This document shows positions 17,602-26,692 of a stretch of 64,000 nt of DNA, piece by piece (position 1 is the first letter of the stretch; each line of letters opens with the position of its first letter). The notes beneath the pieces were generated by a model. That model did not search any database and had not been told where the DNA came from. It was given only the letters and a program-made list of their open reading frames with translations. Origin of the DNA: Methylobacterium sp. WSM2598 (GTDB lineage Bacteria; Pseudomonadota; Alphaproteobacteria; Rhizobiales; Beijerinckiaceae); contig NZ_KB900609.1 in the NCBI RefSeq assembly GCF_000379105.1, positions 5,802-69,801 on the forward strand, in the 5' to 3' direction. Both the position numbers and the translations under genes were made by a program.

Positions 17602-18714
17602 TCAGCCCTCGCGCGGGCGGGAGCCCGGATCCGCGGCGAGGGGGGCCGGGCGCATCGCGCGCCCGCCGGCCGGGCCCTTCGCGCGCCGGCCGGCCGGGCC
17701 CTTGGCGTGGGCGACCTCGATGTTGCGGTAGAACTGCCTCGCGCTCTCGGCCCAGGTGTAGCGCAGGGCCTCGGCCCGGCAGCGCTCGCGCGGGATCTGC
17801 AGGGCGCCGAGGGCCGCCTGCCGGAGGTCGCGGTCGAGGACGCCGACGCGGGTCTCGCCCACCACGTCGAGGGGGCCGGTCACCGGGTAGGCGGCGATCG
17901 GCAGGCCGCTCGCCAGGGCTTCCAGCAACACGATCCCGAACGTGTCGGTGAGGCTCGGGAACACGAAGGCGTCCGCCGCCGCGTAGGCCCGGGCCAGCGC
18001 CTCGCCGGTGAGCGTGCCGAGGAACCGCGCGCCCGGGTGCTCCGCCTGGAGCCGGGCCCGGTCCGGCCCGTCGCCCACCAGCACCTTGGTGCCGGGCAGG
18101 TCGAGGGACAGGAAGGCCGCGACGTTCTTCTCGACCGCGAGTCGGCCGACGAACAGGAAGAGCGGCCGGGGCAGCCCGCGCAGGGCCTCGGGCTCCGGCG
18201 CGGCGCGGGGGCGGAACAGCTCGGTGTCGACGCCCCGGGTCCACCGCATCAGGTTGCGGAAGCCGCGATCCGCGAGGTCGCGCTCCAGGGACGGCGTGCT
18301 CACCATCGTGCCGCTCGCCGCGTTGTGGAAGCGGCGCAGCCACGCGTAGCTCAGCGCGGGCGGGACCGGCAGGCGCGCCGCGAGGTATTCCGGAAAGCGC
18401 GTGTGGTAGCTCGTGGTGAACGGCCTGCGCTCGGAGAGGCAGAGGCGGCGCACGGCGAGCCCGATCGGCCCCTCGGTGGCGATGTGCACGTGGGTGGGGC
18501 CGAAGGCGCGCCAATGGGGCGCGATGCTCCGGGACGTCACCAGCGAGAGGCGGATCTCGCGGTAGCCGGGCAGCGGGACCGACCGGAACAGCAGCGGCGT
18601 GACGAAGCTCGGCGAGACGCCGAGGCCGGGCCCGGCCTTGGCCATCTGCTCCAGGGAGCGCACGACGCCGTTGACCTGCGGATGCCACGCATCCGTCGCG
18701 ATGAGCAGCCTCAC
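17602..18714 (-). CDS. GT4-type glycosyltransferase
   Basis: 370 residues from a GTG that overlaps the stop of the upstream phosphoesterase gene (GTGA). GT-B fold: an N-terminal acceptor domain starting LLIATDAWHPQVNGVV, then a donor domain with LFVGRLAVEKN, VGDGPDR and a FPSLTDTFGIVLLEA motif that binds the nucleotide-sugar. It most resembles alpha-mannosyl/glucosyl transferases that act on lipids such as diacylglycerol. The last 30 residues include a duplicated KGPAGRRA/KGPAGGRA from a 24-bp DNA repeat and look non-essential. Confidence 0.85.
   Translation of the reverse strand: MRLLIATDAWHPQVNGVVRSLEQMAKAGPGLGVSPSFVTPLLFRSVPLPGYREIRLSLVTSRSIAPHWRAFGPTHVHIATEGPIGLAVRRLCLSERRPFTTSYHTRFPEYLAARLPVPPALSYAWLRRFHNAASGTMVSTPSLERDLADRGFRNLMRWTRGVDTELFRPRAAPEPEALRGLPRPLFLFVGRLAVEKNVAAFLSLDLPGTKVLVGDGPDRARLQAEHPGARFLGTLTGEALARAYAAADAFVFPSLTDTFGIVLLEALASGLPIAAYPVTGPLDVVGETRVGVLDRDLRQAALGALQIPRERCRAEALRYTWAESARQFYRNIEVAHAKGPAGRRAKGPAGGRAMRPAPLAADPGSRPREG
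17657..17704. repeat. 24-bp tandem duplication inside the glycosyltransferase 3' end
   Basis: Units at 17657-17680 and 17681-17704 differ at two positions and encode the repeated octapeptides KGPAGRRA and KGPAGGRA on the minus strand, in the disordered C-terminal tail of the enzyme. Confidence 0.75.
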
Positions 18715-19628
18715 GCCACGGCCCGCGCGTTGGACGAGGTCCGCTCGGCGGCTTGCCGGGGGACCGACAGGGGCTCGACCGCCGCGACCGGCTCGGGCCG
18801 GGGCAGGACCCGCCGCGCGCCGCTCGCCTCGGCCCGCATCTCGGCGAAGCGGATCACCTCCATGCGGCCGTCGTAATGCTCGACGATCGCCGTGCAGGAT
18901 TCGACCCAGTCGCCGGTATTGAGGTAGCGCAGGCCCTCGATCTCGCGGTTGGCCGCGTGGTGGATGTGGCCGCAGATCACCCCGTCGGCGCCCGCGCGCC
19001 TGGCCTCCGCCGCCAGCAGCTCCTCGAAGCGGCCGATGAAGTTGACGGCGTTCTTCACCTTGAGCTTGGCCCAGGCCGAGAGAGACCAGTAGGTCAGGCC
19101 GAGGCGCCGGCGCGCCCAGTTCAGGTGCGTGTTGACGAACAGGGCCGCCGTGTAGGCGCCGTCCCCGAGCAGGGCGAGCCACTTGGCGTGCCGGACGACG
19201 AGGTCGAACTGGTCGCCGTGGATGACGAGGTAGCGCTTGCCGTCGGCGCCCTCGTGCAGGATCTGGTCGTGGACCTCGATGCCGCCGAAATGCAGGTCGA
19301 GGAAGTCGCGCAGGAACTCGTCGTGATTGCCCGGCACGTAGATCAGCCGGGAGCCCTTGCGCACCTTGCGCAGGAGCTTCTGCACGACGTCGTTGTGGGC
19401 CTGCGGCCAGTACCAGCCGGATTTCAGCTTCCAGCCGTCGACGATGTCGCCGACCAGATAGATCTCGTCGGCGTCGACCTCCCGCAGGAAATCGAGCAAG
19501 AGTTCCGCTTGACAGCCCTTCGTGCCGAGATGGATATCGGACAGGAAGAGCGAGCGGACACGCAGCGCATCGGCGTCGTCGGCCACATCCGTCTCCTTGC
19601 GGTCGATGGCCGCCATGCCAAACCGCAT
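18711..19628 (-). CDS. Metallophosphoesterase, UDP-2,3-diacylglucosamine diphosphatase-like
   Basis: 305 residues with the full calcineurin-like metal-binding set: D31 and H33 (SDIHLG), D61 (GDIVDGW), N101/H102 (GNHDE), HGDQFD at 137-142 and GHIHH near the C-terminal side. This subgroup is usually annotated as LpxH-like, but its real substrate in alphaproteobacteria is unsettled. It overlaps the glycosyltransferase gene by 4 bases, which points to a joint role in a glycolipid or envelope lipid. The first ATG was used; an ATG four codons later is possible. Confidence 0.8.
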   Translation of the reverse strand: MRFGMAAIDRKETDVADDADALRVRSLFLSDIHLGTKGCQAELLLDFLREVDADEIYLVGDIVDGWKLKSGWYWPQAHNDVVQKLLRKVRKGSRLIYVPGNHDEFLRDFLDLHFGGIEVHDQILHEGADGKRYLVIHGDQFDLVVRHAKWLALLGDGAYTAALFVNTHLNWARRRLGLTYWSLSAWAKLKVKNAVNFIGRFEELLAAEARRAGADGVICGHIHHAANREIEGLRYLNTGDWVESCTAIVEHYDGRMEVIRFAEMRAEASGARRVLPRPEPVAAVEPLSVPRQAAERTSSNARAVA

Positions 19629-19831
19629 TCCCGTATCACTTTGATGACGAAGCTCCCCCCGGAGCGGAATTGGGCGGTCTCGACCGCGCGAAAACCAGGT
19701 TCAGGCCATTCTTGCGGTTCGATTAAGGTCCACATGCGCGGGCTGCAGGTCTGAGCACCGCCGCGGCCGCTGGCTCGGCCATTCGAAAAGTGGTGTGGAG
19801 AATTTCCTCTCGTCCTGCGTGCGACCCTCCC

Positions 19832-20815
19832 ATGGCAGCCCCCGTCGTCCTCCCCGAGCGCCCGCTGCGCGGGGATGCCGCGCGCCCCGCCTCGTCCGGC
19901 CGGCCCTATCTCGGGATCGGCCTCAAGGTGCTGTCGGCGCTCGCCTTCACGCTGATGTCGGCGGGGGTGAAGGGCCTCTCGGACCGGCACTTCCCGACCG
20001 GCGAGATCGTGTTCTTCCGCTCGGCCTTCGCGATCCTGCCGCTCGTGATCTGGCTGCGCTGGCAGGGGAGCGTGGTCGAGGCGGTGCGCACCCGCAACCT
20101 GCGCGGCCACGTCCTGCGCAGCCTGATCGGCGCCTGCGGGATGTTCGCGGGCTTCGCCGGCCTGTCCTTCCTGCCGCTCTCCGATTCGATCGCGATCGGC
20201 TACGCCTCGCCGCTCCTGGTGGTGGTGCTGGCGGCCCTGGTGCTGCGCGAGCGGGTCCAGGGCTATCGCTGGGCGGCGGTGCTGGTGGGCTTCCTCGGCG
20301 TGCTGATCATGCTGGCGCCGCACCTCGAATTCGGGGCCGGCGGGGCCGCGGGCTCGATCGGGGCCCTGTTCGCCTGCCTGGCGGCGGTCTGCGCCGCGGC
20401 GGCGACGATCCAGGTCCGGCGCCTGACCATGACCGAGCGCACGGGCGCGATCGTCCTCTACTTCTTCCTGTTCACCTCGCTGCTCGGCCTCTCGACGCTG
20501 GTCCTCGGCTGGAGCCTGCCGAGCCTGCCCGAATTCGGCCTCTTCGTCCTCGTCGGCGTGCTGGGCGGCATCGGCCAGATCCTGCTCACCGAGAGCTACC
20601 GCCACGGCGACGCCTCGCTGGTGGCGCCCTTCGAGTACACCACCATGCTGTGGTCGCTGCTGATCGGCTGGTTCGTGTTCGGGCAATTGCCGCAGCCGGC
20701 GGTGGCGCTCGGCGGCAGCATCGTGGCGGCGGCCGGCGTCTACACGGTGTGGCGCGAGCGCAGGGTCGCGCTGGAGCGCGCCCGCGAGGCGGCCGGCGGC
20801 GCCCGCGCGGCCTGA
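19832..20815 (+). CDS. DMT-superfamily (EamA) transporter
   Basis: 327 residues from the ATG at 19832; an upstream GTG at 19790 adds 14 residues. Ten hydrophobic segments in two EamA repeats can be followed, the first beginning LGIGLKVLSALAFTLMSAG and the second about residue 180. Members export metabolites or amino acids through the inner membrane, driven by proton motive force. The substrate is not predictable. It is divergent from the phosphoesterase gene and stands alone before the thiamine genes. Confidence 0.82.
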   Translation: MAAPVVLPERPLRGDAARPASSGRPYLGIGLKVLSALAFTLMSAGVKGLSDRHFPTGEIVFFRSAFAILPLVIWLRWQGSVVEAVRTRNLRGHVLRSLIGACGMFAGFAGLSFLPLSDSIAIGYASPLLVVVLAALVLRERVQGYRWAAVLVGFLGVLIMLAPHLEFGAGGAAGSIGALFACLAAVCAAAATIQVRRLTMTERTGAIVLYFFLFTSLLGLSTLVLGWSLPSLPEFGLFVLVGVLGGIGQILLTESYRHGDASLVAPFEYTTMLWSLLIGWFVFGQLPQPAVALGGSIVAAAGVYTVWRERRVALERAREAAGGARAA

Positions 20816-20905
20816 GGCCGGGCGCGAAGTCGCGCGCAGGTTGACGCCCGGCGCGGCCGACGCTTACTCGGGGCGGGGCCGGAGCGGCCGGCCGGGAGGA
20901 AGGCG

Positions 20906-21607
20906 ATGCGCCCCGTGGGCATGGATGGCACCGTTCCGGTCGACCTGCGGCTCTACGGCATCCTCGACGTCGGGGTGAGCGGCGGCGATCCCGCGCTGCT
21001 CGCGCGCATGGCCGGCGCGGCCGCGGCGGGCGGCTGCACCCTGCTCCAGTACCGCGAGAAGGCGATCCCGAACGCCCGCGAGAGCCTCGCCCGCCTGCGG
21101 GCGATCCGGGCGGCCCTGTCGGGCAGCGGCGTGCCGCTCCTCGTCAACGACCGGGTCGACCTCGCGCTGGCGGCCGGGGCCGAGGGCGTGCATCTCGGCC
21201 AGGAGGACCTGCACCCGGCCGAGGCCCGCCGGCTGCTCGGGCCCGGGGCGATCATCGGCCTCACCGTCAAGACCGGCACCCAGGCGGACGAACTCTACCG
21301 CCTGCCGGTGGACTACGCCTGCATCGGCGGCGTCTTCGCGACCGCGAGCAAGCGCAACCCGGACCCGCCGGTGGGGCTGGAAGGCCTCGCGCGCATCGCC
21401 TTCCGGGCCCGGCTCGCCCGGGGCGGCCTGCCGATCGGGGCGATCGCCGGGATCGATTCCGGCAACGCCGCCTCGGTGATCGGCGCGGGGGCGGACGGCA
21501 TCGCGCTGATCTCGGCCCTGTTCGGCGCTCCCGACGAGGTCGAGGCGCGGGCGCGCGCGCTGCGCCAGCTGGTCGATCGGGCGCTCGCGGCGCGGGGGGC
21601 GGCGTGA
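20906..21607 (+). CDS. thiE: Thiamine-phosphate synthase
   Basis: 233 residues, TIM barrel. It condenses hydroxymethylpyrimidine diphosphate with carboxyethyl-thiazole phosphate to thiamine phosphate. Signature segments: LQYREK (diphosphate contact), [27 protein letters not shown] and IAGID, then [22 protein letters not shown] precedes the ATG. The stop overlaps the GTG of thiD, so the two are translationally coupled. No THI-box riboswitch is visible in the 90-base leader. Confidence 0.9.
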   Translation: MRPVGMDGTVPVDLRLYGILDVGVSGGDPALLARMAGAAAAGGCTLLQYREKAIPNARESLARLRAIRAALSGSGVPLLVNDRVDLALAAGAEGVHLGQEDLHPAEARRLLGPGAIIGLTVKTGTQADELYRLPVDYACIGGVFATASKRNPDPPVGLEGLARIAFRARLARGGLPIGAIAGIDSGNAASVIGAGADGIALISALFGAPDEVEARARALRQLVDRALAARGAA

Positions 21608-22407
21608 CCCCGATCGCCGTCACCGTCGCGGGCTCGGATTCCGGCGGCGGGGCCGGGATCCAGGCGGATCTCAAGACCTTCTCGGCGCTCGGCGTCTACG
21701 GGGCCAGCGTCGTCACGGCCCTGACCGCCCAGAACACCCTCGGGGTCCAGGCGGTCCATGAGGTGCCGGGCGACTTCGTGGCGCGCCAGATCGCCAGCGT
21801 CTTCGGTGACCTCGCGGTGGGCGCGGTGAAGATCGGCATGCTGGCGCGGGAGCCGGTGATCGCCGCGGTGGCCGAGGGGCTGGCGGCGCACGCGGCCGGC
21901 ATCCCGGTGGTGCTCGACCCCGTGATGGTGGCGACGAGCGGCGACCGCCTCCTCGCCGCGGACGCGGTCGCCTCCCTGCGCGATCGCCTGATCCCGCGGG
22001 CGAGCGTGCTGACGCCGAACCTGCCCGAGGCGGCCATCCTCCTCGGCGAGCTGCTGGCCGCCGACGAGGCCGCGATGCTGGCGCAGGGGCGCCGCCTCCT
22101 CGCCCTCGGCCCGGGCGCGGTGCTGATGAAGGGCGGCCACGGCGCGGGCGAGGAGAGCACCGACCTCCTGGTCGGGCCGGGGGAGGACGTCCTGCGCCTG
22201 ACCGGCCCGCGGCTGGCGACGCGGCACACGCACGGGACCGGCTGCACGCTCTCGGCCGCGCTCGCGGCCGGCCTCGCGCGCGGGCTGCCCCTGCCGGACG
22301 CCGCGCGGGCGGCGAAGGCCTACCTCGCGGCCGCGCTCGCGGCGGCCGAGCGGCTCGCCGTCGGCCGGGGCCACGGGCCGGTCCACCACTTCCACGCCCT
22401 CTGGTAG
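21604..22407 (+). CDS. thiD: Hydroxymethylpyrimidine/phosphomethylpyrimidine kinase
   Basis: 267 residues of the ribokinase-like ThiD family: [19 protein letters not shown] at the start, [22 protein letters not shown], and the anion hole/catalytic motif [10 protein letters not shown]. It phosphorylates HMP twice to HMP-PP, the co-substrate of ThiE. The GTG start overlaps the thiE stop (GTGA), giving a compact two-gene salvage/synthesis unit. Confidence 0.92.
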   Translation: MTPIAVTVAGSDSGGGAGIQADLKTFSALGVYGASVVTALTAQNTLGVQAVHEVPGDFVARQIASVFGDLAVGAVKIGMLAREPVIAAVAEGLAAHAAGIPVVLDPVMVATSGDRLLAADAVASLRDRLIPRASVLTPNLPEAAILLGELLAADEAAMLAQGRRLLALGPGAVLMKGGHGAGEESTDLLVGPGEDVLRLTGPRLATRHTHGTGCTLSAALAAGLARGLPLPDAARAAKAYLAAALAAAERLAVGRGHGPVHHFHALW

Positions 22408-22492
22408 GGATCCCCGAAAACCTCGGCGCCGGCCCCCTTGCCCCTTGCCCTTGCGCCGCGATTGCGTTTGATGGAGCGTACGGTCGTTCGGA

Positions 22493-23143
22493 ATGCGGAA
22501 CGACGGCGGGCGTGAGCGGGCGATGGGCGTCGAGCGGGGACGAGAGCGGGCCAAGGACCTGATGACGGGCGCCCAGGTCCTTTCGGGGCAACTCGGCAAG
22601 ACGATCCAGCGCCTGCGCAAGGCCTACAATCTGTCGCTGTCCGAACTCGCCGAACAGTCGGGCGTCGCGAAGTCGATTATCAGCCAGATCGAGCGCAACG
22701 AGACCAACCCGACCCTGGCCACGATCTGGCGCCTCAGCCAGGCGCTCGACGTCTCGATCGAGCGGGTGCTGGCGACGGGGGACGAGGAACCGTTCATCGA
22801 GAAGTCGTCCCGGGCCGACACGCCGATCCTGGTCTCGGAGGACGGCAAGGTGCGGCTCGCCATCACCGGCTGGATCAAGACGGTGGAATGGCTGCAATGG
22901 TACGACCTCACCGCGGAGCCGGGCGGGGAGCTCGATTCGGACGCCCACCAGCGCGGCTCGGTCGAGTGCCTCTCGGTGCTGGAGGGCGAGTTCGAGGTCG
23001 ACGTGGCGGGGAGCCTGCAGCGGGCCAAGGCCGGAGAGACGCTGCGCTACCGCTGCGACCGGCCGCACACGGTGCGCTGCGTCGGCGACCGGCCCGGGCG
23101 GGCCACGATGGTGGTGATCATGAAGGCCGCCGTGATGGAGTAG
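22493..23143 (+). CDS. XRE-family regulator with C-terminal cupin domain
   Basis: 216 residues: an HTH_3 domain at about 36-92 (LRKAYNLSLSELAEQSGVAK, then IERNETNPTLATIWRLSQAL) and a cupin barrel at about 115-210 (GSVECLSVLEGEFEVDV...HTVRCVG) that probably senses a small molecule. Such proteins commonly repress amino-acid or amine use genes. The ATG at 22493 is the first; in-frame ATGs at 22523 and 22562 are also plausible, the last having AAGGA nearby. Confidence 0.85.
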   Translation: MRNDGGRERAMGVERGRERAKDLMTGAQVLSGQLGKTIQRLRKAYNLSLSELAEQSGVAKSIISQIERNETNPTLATIWRLSQALDVSIERVLATGDEEPFIEKSSRADTPILVSEDGKVRLAITGWIKTVEWLQWYDLTAEPGGELDSDAHQRGSVECLSVLEGEFEVDVAGSLQRAKAGETLRYRCDRPHTVRCVGDRPGRATMVVIMKAAVME

Positions 23144-23429
23144 GGGCGGGCGCCCCGCGAGGACGGCCTTCCCTCCCGGTCCGGCGGGCGCGACCTCCCG
23201 CGCGGGTGCAAGCGGAGGCCCGCGACATCTGCAACCTGCCGCTGCGCCCCTGGCCCGCCGCCGAGATGTCGGGCGCGCAACGGTACGGCAGTCGCGCAAC
23301 TTGGATTTCGACATCTTCGCCCACATCTTCCTCGTCGTGGACAGTCAATCCGGTGGGGATGCCGCCCCGGTTTAGTAATGGAATCTTCACGGCCCCCTCG
23401 CAAACCTGATCGGGGAGGGGGTTCAACGG

Positions 23430-24752
23430 ATGATGAGAGCGATCAGGCGCTTTCTCGCTGACCGGACGGGGGCGGTTGCGCTGATCATCGGTCTCAGCCT
23501 GCCGCTGCTCGTGGCCGGGAGCGGCGCCGCGGTCGAGTACGCCCGCATCCACAAGCGGCGGGCGGAGCTGCAGAAGGCGGTCGACGTCGCGGCCCTCGGC
23601 GCGGCCGGCGAGCTCAGCGTGGCGGGCTCCGACGTCTCCGTCGAGGCGATGGCCAGGCGCCTCGCCTTCGACTCCGCCCGCGCCACGGATCCGGGCATCA
23701 CGCGCGTCAGCGCCGCGGTGGTCGGCCGCGGCACCTCGGTCACGGTGGCGATCAACGAGACGGTGCAGAGCCTGTTCGGACGGCTCCTGACCCTGCCCTC
23801 GATGGAGATCGGCGCGAGCGCCACGGCCGAATCGTCGGGCTCGACCCGGGTCTGCCTCCTGACCCTCGACGAGGCCCGCCCGGACGCGATGCACTTGCAC
23901 AAGAACGCCAACGTCGTGGCGACGAGCTGCGGCCTGTTCGGCGCCTCGGCGGACCGGGCCGGCATCCACATCGAGGACGGGGCCTTCGTGGACGCCGCGC
24001 TGATCTGCTCGGTCGGGGGCATCGCCCTCGGCCGCGCCACGATCCGCGGGGTCACCCAGAGCGGCTGCCCGCCGCGCACCGACCCCCTGGCGAGCCGCGC
24101 CGGCCCCGCGATCCCGCCCTGCTACTCCACTACCCAGACCCTCATCGACGGCACCAGGACCCCGACGGCCCTGCTGATGCCCGGCGTCTATTGCGGGGGC
24201 CTCAAGATCACCAACGGCGCCGCGGTGACCTTCGCGGCCGGCATCTACGTGATCAACGACGGTCCGCTGGTCGTCGACAAGAACGGCGTGATCACCGGGC
24301 AGAACGTCGGCTTCTACTTCACGGGCGACGCGGGCGGGGTGCTGTTCGACGTCAAGAGCAGCATCGACCTGACGGCGCCGAAGGACGGCCCGATGGCCGG
24401 GCTGCTGTTCTTCGAGAACCGCTCGGTCAGCGCGCCGGTCGCCGTCCAGTCCGACACCAAGCTGCCGCCGCCGCCGCCGCCGCCGGGCTCGCCCCCGATG
24501 CGCCAGTACCGCATCATCAGCAACAACGCCCGCAACCTGCTCGGCACGATCTACTTGCCGGCCGGTCGGCTCATCGTCGACGCGAACAATCCGGTGGCCG
24601 ACCGCTCGGCCTACACGATCATCGTGGCGCGGCAGGTCGAGTTCTTCGACGGGCCGAGCCTCTATCTCAACTCGAATTACGGGTCGAGCGACATCCCGGT
24701 CCCGGACGGCGTCGGCAATACCCTGAAGCGCACCGTCAAGCTCGTGCAGTGA
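23430..24752 (+). CDS. TadE/TadG-like pilus-associated protein with beta-helix-like C-terminal domain
   Basis: 440 residues, GGGGAGGGGG before two adjacent ATGs. The N-terminus (FLADRTGAVALIIGLSLPLLVAGSGAAVEYARI) is the single hydrophobic helix typical of Flp/Tad minor pilins TadE/TadG, followed by KRRAELQKAVDVAALGAA. From about residue 150 there are repeated short strands (KITNGAAVTFAAGIYVI and similar) resembling a parallel beta-helix or polymer-binding domain. No other tad/cpa genes are adjacent, so it is an orphan; it may be exported to the cell surface. Confidence 0.6.
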   Translation: MMRAIRRFLADRTGAVALIIGLSLPLLVAGSGAAVEYARIHKRRAELQKAVDVAALGAAGELSVAGSDVSVEAMARRLAFDSARATDPGITRVSAAVVGRGTSVTVAINETVQSLFGRLLTLPSMEIGASATAESSGSTRVCLLTLDEARPDAMHLHKNANVVATSCGLFGASADRAGIHIEDGAFVDAALICSVGGIALGRATIRGVTQSGCPPRTDPLASRAGPAIPPCYSTTQTLIDGTRTPTALLMPGVYCGGLKITNGAAVTFAAGIYVINDGPLVVDKNGVITGQNVGFYFTGDAGGVLFDVKSSIDLTAPKDGPMAGLLFFENRSVSAPVAVQSDTKLPPPPPPPGSPPMRQYRIISNNARNLLGTIYLPAGRLIVDANNPVADRSAYTIIVARQVEFFDGPSLYLNSNYGSSDIPVPDGVGNTLKRTVKLVQ

Positions 24753-24758
24753 TCCGAC

Positions 24759-24811
24759 ATCCGACGGATTGCGTCGCCATGCGGGTCGGGCTCGCTCAGG
24801 CGCCGCGCGGG
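24759..24811. repeat. Dispersed intergenic repeat, partial copy A
   Basis: Shares ATCCGACxGATTGCxTCGCCAT and GCTCAGGCGCCGCGCGGG with copy B at 47369-47484. It lies between the convergent TadG-like and lipoprotein genes. The palindromic distal part seen in copies B and C is replaced by other sequence. Confidence 0.6.
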
Positions 24812-24842
24812 TCTTCGCGGCGCGGGCGCGGGATGCGGCCGA

Positions 24843-25439
24843 TCAGCCGCCGGCCCCGACCCAGCGCACCACGTCCGCGAGCACGAGGGAGAGGGCGCGG
24901 TCGAGGCCGTTCGCGGAGGCGCCCGGGCTCAGGTCCGCCACCGGGACCCGCGCCGCGAAGACCCGCGCGGCGACCACGCTCCCGGTCGCCTCCGACACCA
25001 GCTTGGCCGACAGGTCCACCACCGCCTCCCGGCTCCCGGCCGCGATGTCGAAGGCGCGGATCTCGGTCACCAGCAGGGTGTCGGCGGCGATCTTGTCTCC
25101 CGGCCGGCTCACCGCGCGCAGGCTCCTGGCGTTCTCCAGGCTCTGGATCAGCCGGGCCTGGATCAGGCGCGGCAGCCGGTCCACCCATTGCCCGCCGCCC
25201 AGGAAGGAGAGCGAGCCGCCCGGCTCGCGCACGATGATGCGGTCCGCCTCGAAGGGCTGCAGGCCGACCGGCTCCGCCACGATCAGGCTCCGGCGGGCGC
25301 TGCCCGCGCGGGCCGCGCCCGGCAGGGCCGTGAGATCGAAGGTCGTGGGCACCGTACCCCCGCAGCCGCCGAGCACCAGCGCCAGGGCGAGGGCGCTCGC
25401 GGTCGGGACGTGCGGGATCCGGAGGAACACAGGCGGCAT
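24843..25439 (-). CDS. ABC transport auxiliary lipoprotein (PqiC/DUF330-like)
   Basis: 198 residues from the ATG at 25439. A lipoprotein signal peptide ends in LVLGGC with the acylated Cys at about 26. The mature domain (LIVAEPVGLQPFEADRI, then GGGQWVDRLPRLIQARLIQSLENA) is the PqiC-like fold. It likely sits in the outer membrane and receives phospholipid from the MlaD ring. Last gene of the mla-type operon. The frame is open up to 25532, so the start is not certain. Confidence 0.8.
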   Translation of the reverse strand: MPPVFLRIPHVPTASALALALVLGGCGGTVPTTFDLTALPGAARAGSARRSLIVAEPVGLQPFEADRIIVREPGGSLSFLGGGQWVDRLPRLIQARLIQSLENARSLRAVSRPGDKIAADTLLVTEIRAFDIAAGSREAVVDLSAKLVSEATGSVVAARVFAARVPVADLSPGASANGLDRALSLVLADVVRWVGAGG

Positions 25440-25561
25440 GAGCACGGATGGGCTGGCTGTTCGTCGCACCGATATAGGCCGGAAACCTTGACCGGACATC
25501 GACGCCCGGGCCCCGGTGGTGCCGCAGCGCACATGGGCACCCGCCGTGCCCGGTCACTCGG

Positions 25562-26641
25562 TCAGCGACCGTTGTATTCGGGCAACGACGGCTTGCCGCC
25601 GAAGATCACCTGCGAGGGGTCGCGCTCGATGGTGCGGGCGGCGCTGTTGAGGCTGTTGAGGGTGCGCTGGCCCTCGGTGGACAGGTTCTGGACCTCGCGC
25701 CGGCCCGCCCCGCTCAGGCGGCCGAAGCTCGTCGTGATGGTCGCGGTGCGCTTGTCGAGGTTCTCCGACATGGTCCGGAAGGCCCGGCCCGCCTCGCGGA
25801 TCGAGATCGCCGCCTCGCGGATCTCGCCGAAGGTGCTCTTGCCGGCCTCGCCGGAGGCCGAGCCGAGGAAGCCCTCGGCCCCCTTGAGCACCGCGTCGAC
25901 GCGGTCGGCGGAGGCGTTGAGCTTGGCCGCCAGGAGGCGCGCGTCGTGCAGCCCGTCCTGGATGTCGGGCGCCGCCGCCGCGAGGGCGGCCGAGAAGCGG
26001 TCCGCATTGTCGATCAGGCTGCCGAGCTTGCGGCCGTCCACGGCCTTGACCAGGGCGTCGAGGGCGGGGGCGCTGTCGTTCAGCGCCTTCGAGAATTGCT
26101 CGACATTGGCGAGGGTGCGGTTGATCGCCCCCTCGTTGCCCGCCACCACCCGGTCGAGGCGCTGCAGCATGTCGTCCGCGCGCTGCGCGATGGTGCGCGC
26201 GCTCTGCATCAGGTCCTGGATGTCCGACGAATCGGCGAAGATGGTCGCCATCCGGTCGCCCTCCGGCGCCTTCAGGGGCGGGGCATCGGCGCTGCCGCCC
26301 ACGAGGGCGATCGAGGCGACGCCGGTCAGCATCGTCATGTCGAGGCGCGCACGGGTGTCGGCGCGCAGGGGCGTGCTGCGCTCGACCTCGACCAGGGCCA
26401 TCACCCGCCGCGGGTCCTGCGGCAGCAGCTCGACCTCCGTCGCCTCGCCGACCCGGATGCCGTTGAAGGTGACGACCGAGCCCTTGGCGAGCCCGCCGAC
26501 GCCGCCCGAGAACACGATGCGCAGGGGCATGCGGCCGTCGTTCGAGACGGGGCCGCGCATCCAGAACGCGAACAGGAAGCCGGCGGCGATCACCGCGAGG
26601 GTGAAGGTCCCGATCAGGACGTTGTTGGCGCGGGTTTCCAT
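25562..26641 (-). CDS. MCE/MlaD-family lipid-transport protein
   Basis: 359 residues: an N-terminal transmembrane helix (about 8-29), an MCE domain (IVFSGGVGGLAKGSVVTFNGIRVGEA and GVASIALVGG) and a long helical C-terminal region of about 230 residues likely to form a needle or tunnel. It forms a hexamer in the periplasm that carries phospholipids between the membranes. Encoded between MlaF and the auxiliary lipoprotein, as expected. ATG start. Confidence 0.88.
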   Translation of the reverse strand: METRANNVLIGTFTLAVIAAGFLFAFWMRGPVSNDGRMPLRIVFSGGVGGLAKGSVVTFNGIRVGEATEVELLPQDPRRVMALVEVERSTPLRADTRARLDMTMLTGVASIALVGGSADAPPLKAPEGDRMATIFADSSDIQDLMQSARTIAQRADDMLQRLDRVVAGNEGAINRTLANVEQFSKALNDSAPALDALVKAVDGRKLGSLIDNADRFSAALAAAAPDIQDGLHDARLLAAKLNASADRVDAVLKGAEGFLGSASGEAGKSTFGEIREAAISIREAGRAFRTMSENLDKRTATITTSFGRLSGAGRREVQNLSTEGQRTLNSLNSAARTIERDPSQVIFGGKPSLPEYNGR

Positions 26642-26692
26642 GCCGTCAGGGTCCTCCGGAGGAGCTGGGGGGCGCCGCCGCGCGGGATCGCG

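Noticed and set aside
15554-18688. 1044-residue minus-strand frame
   Set aside because: Runs antisense through DUF2147 and mucR and out of phase with the glycosyltransferase; only its last 60 codons form a plausible small gene.
20816-20905. TPP riboswitch upstream of thiE
   Set aside because: No CUGAGA-containing THI-box core is present in the 90-base leader.
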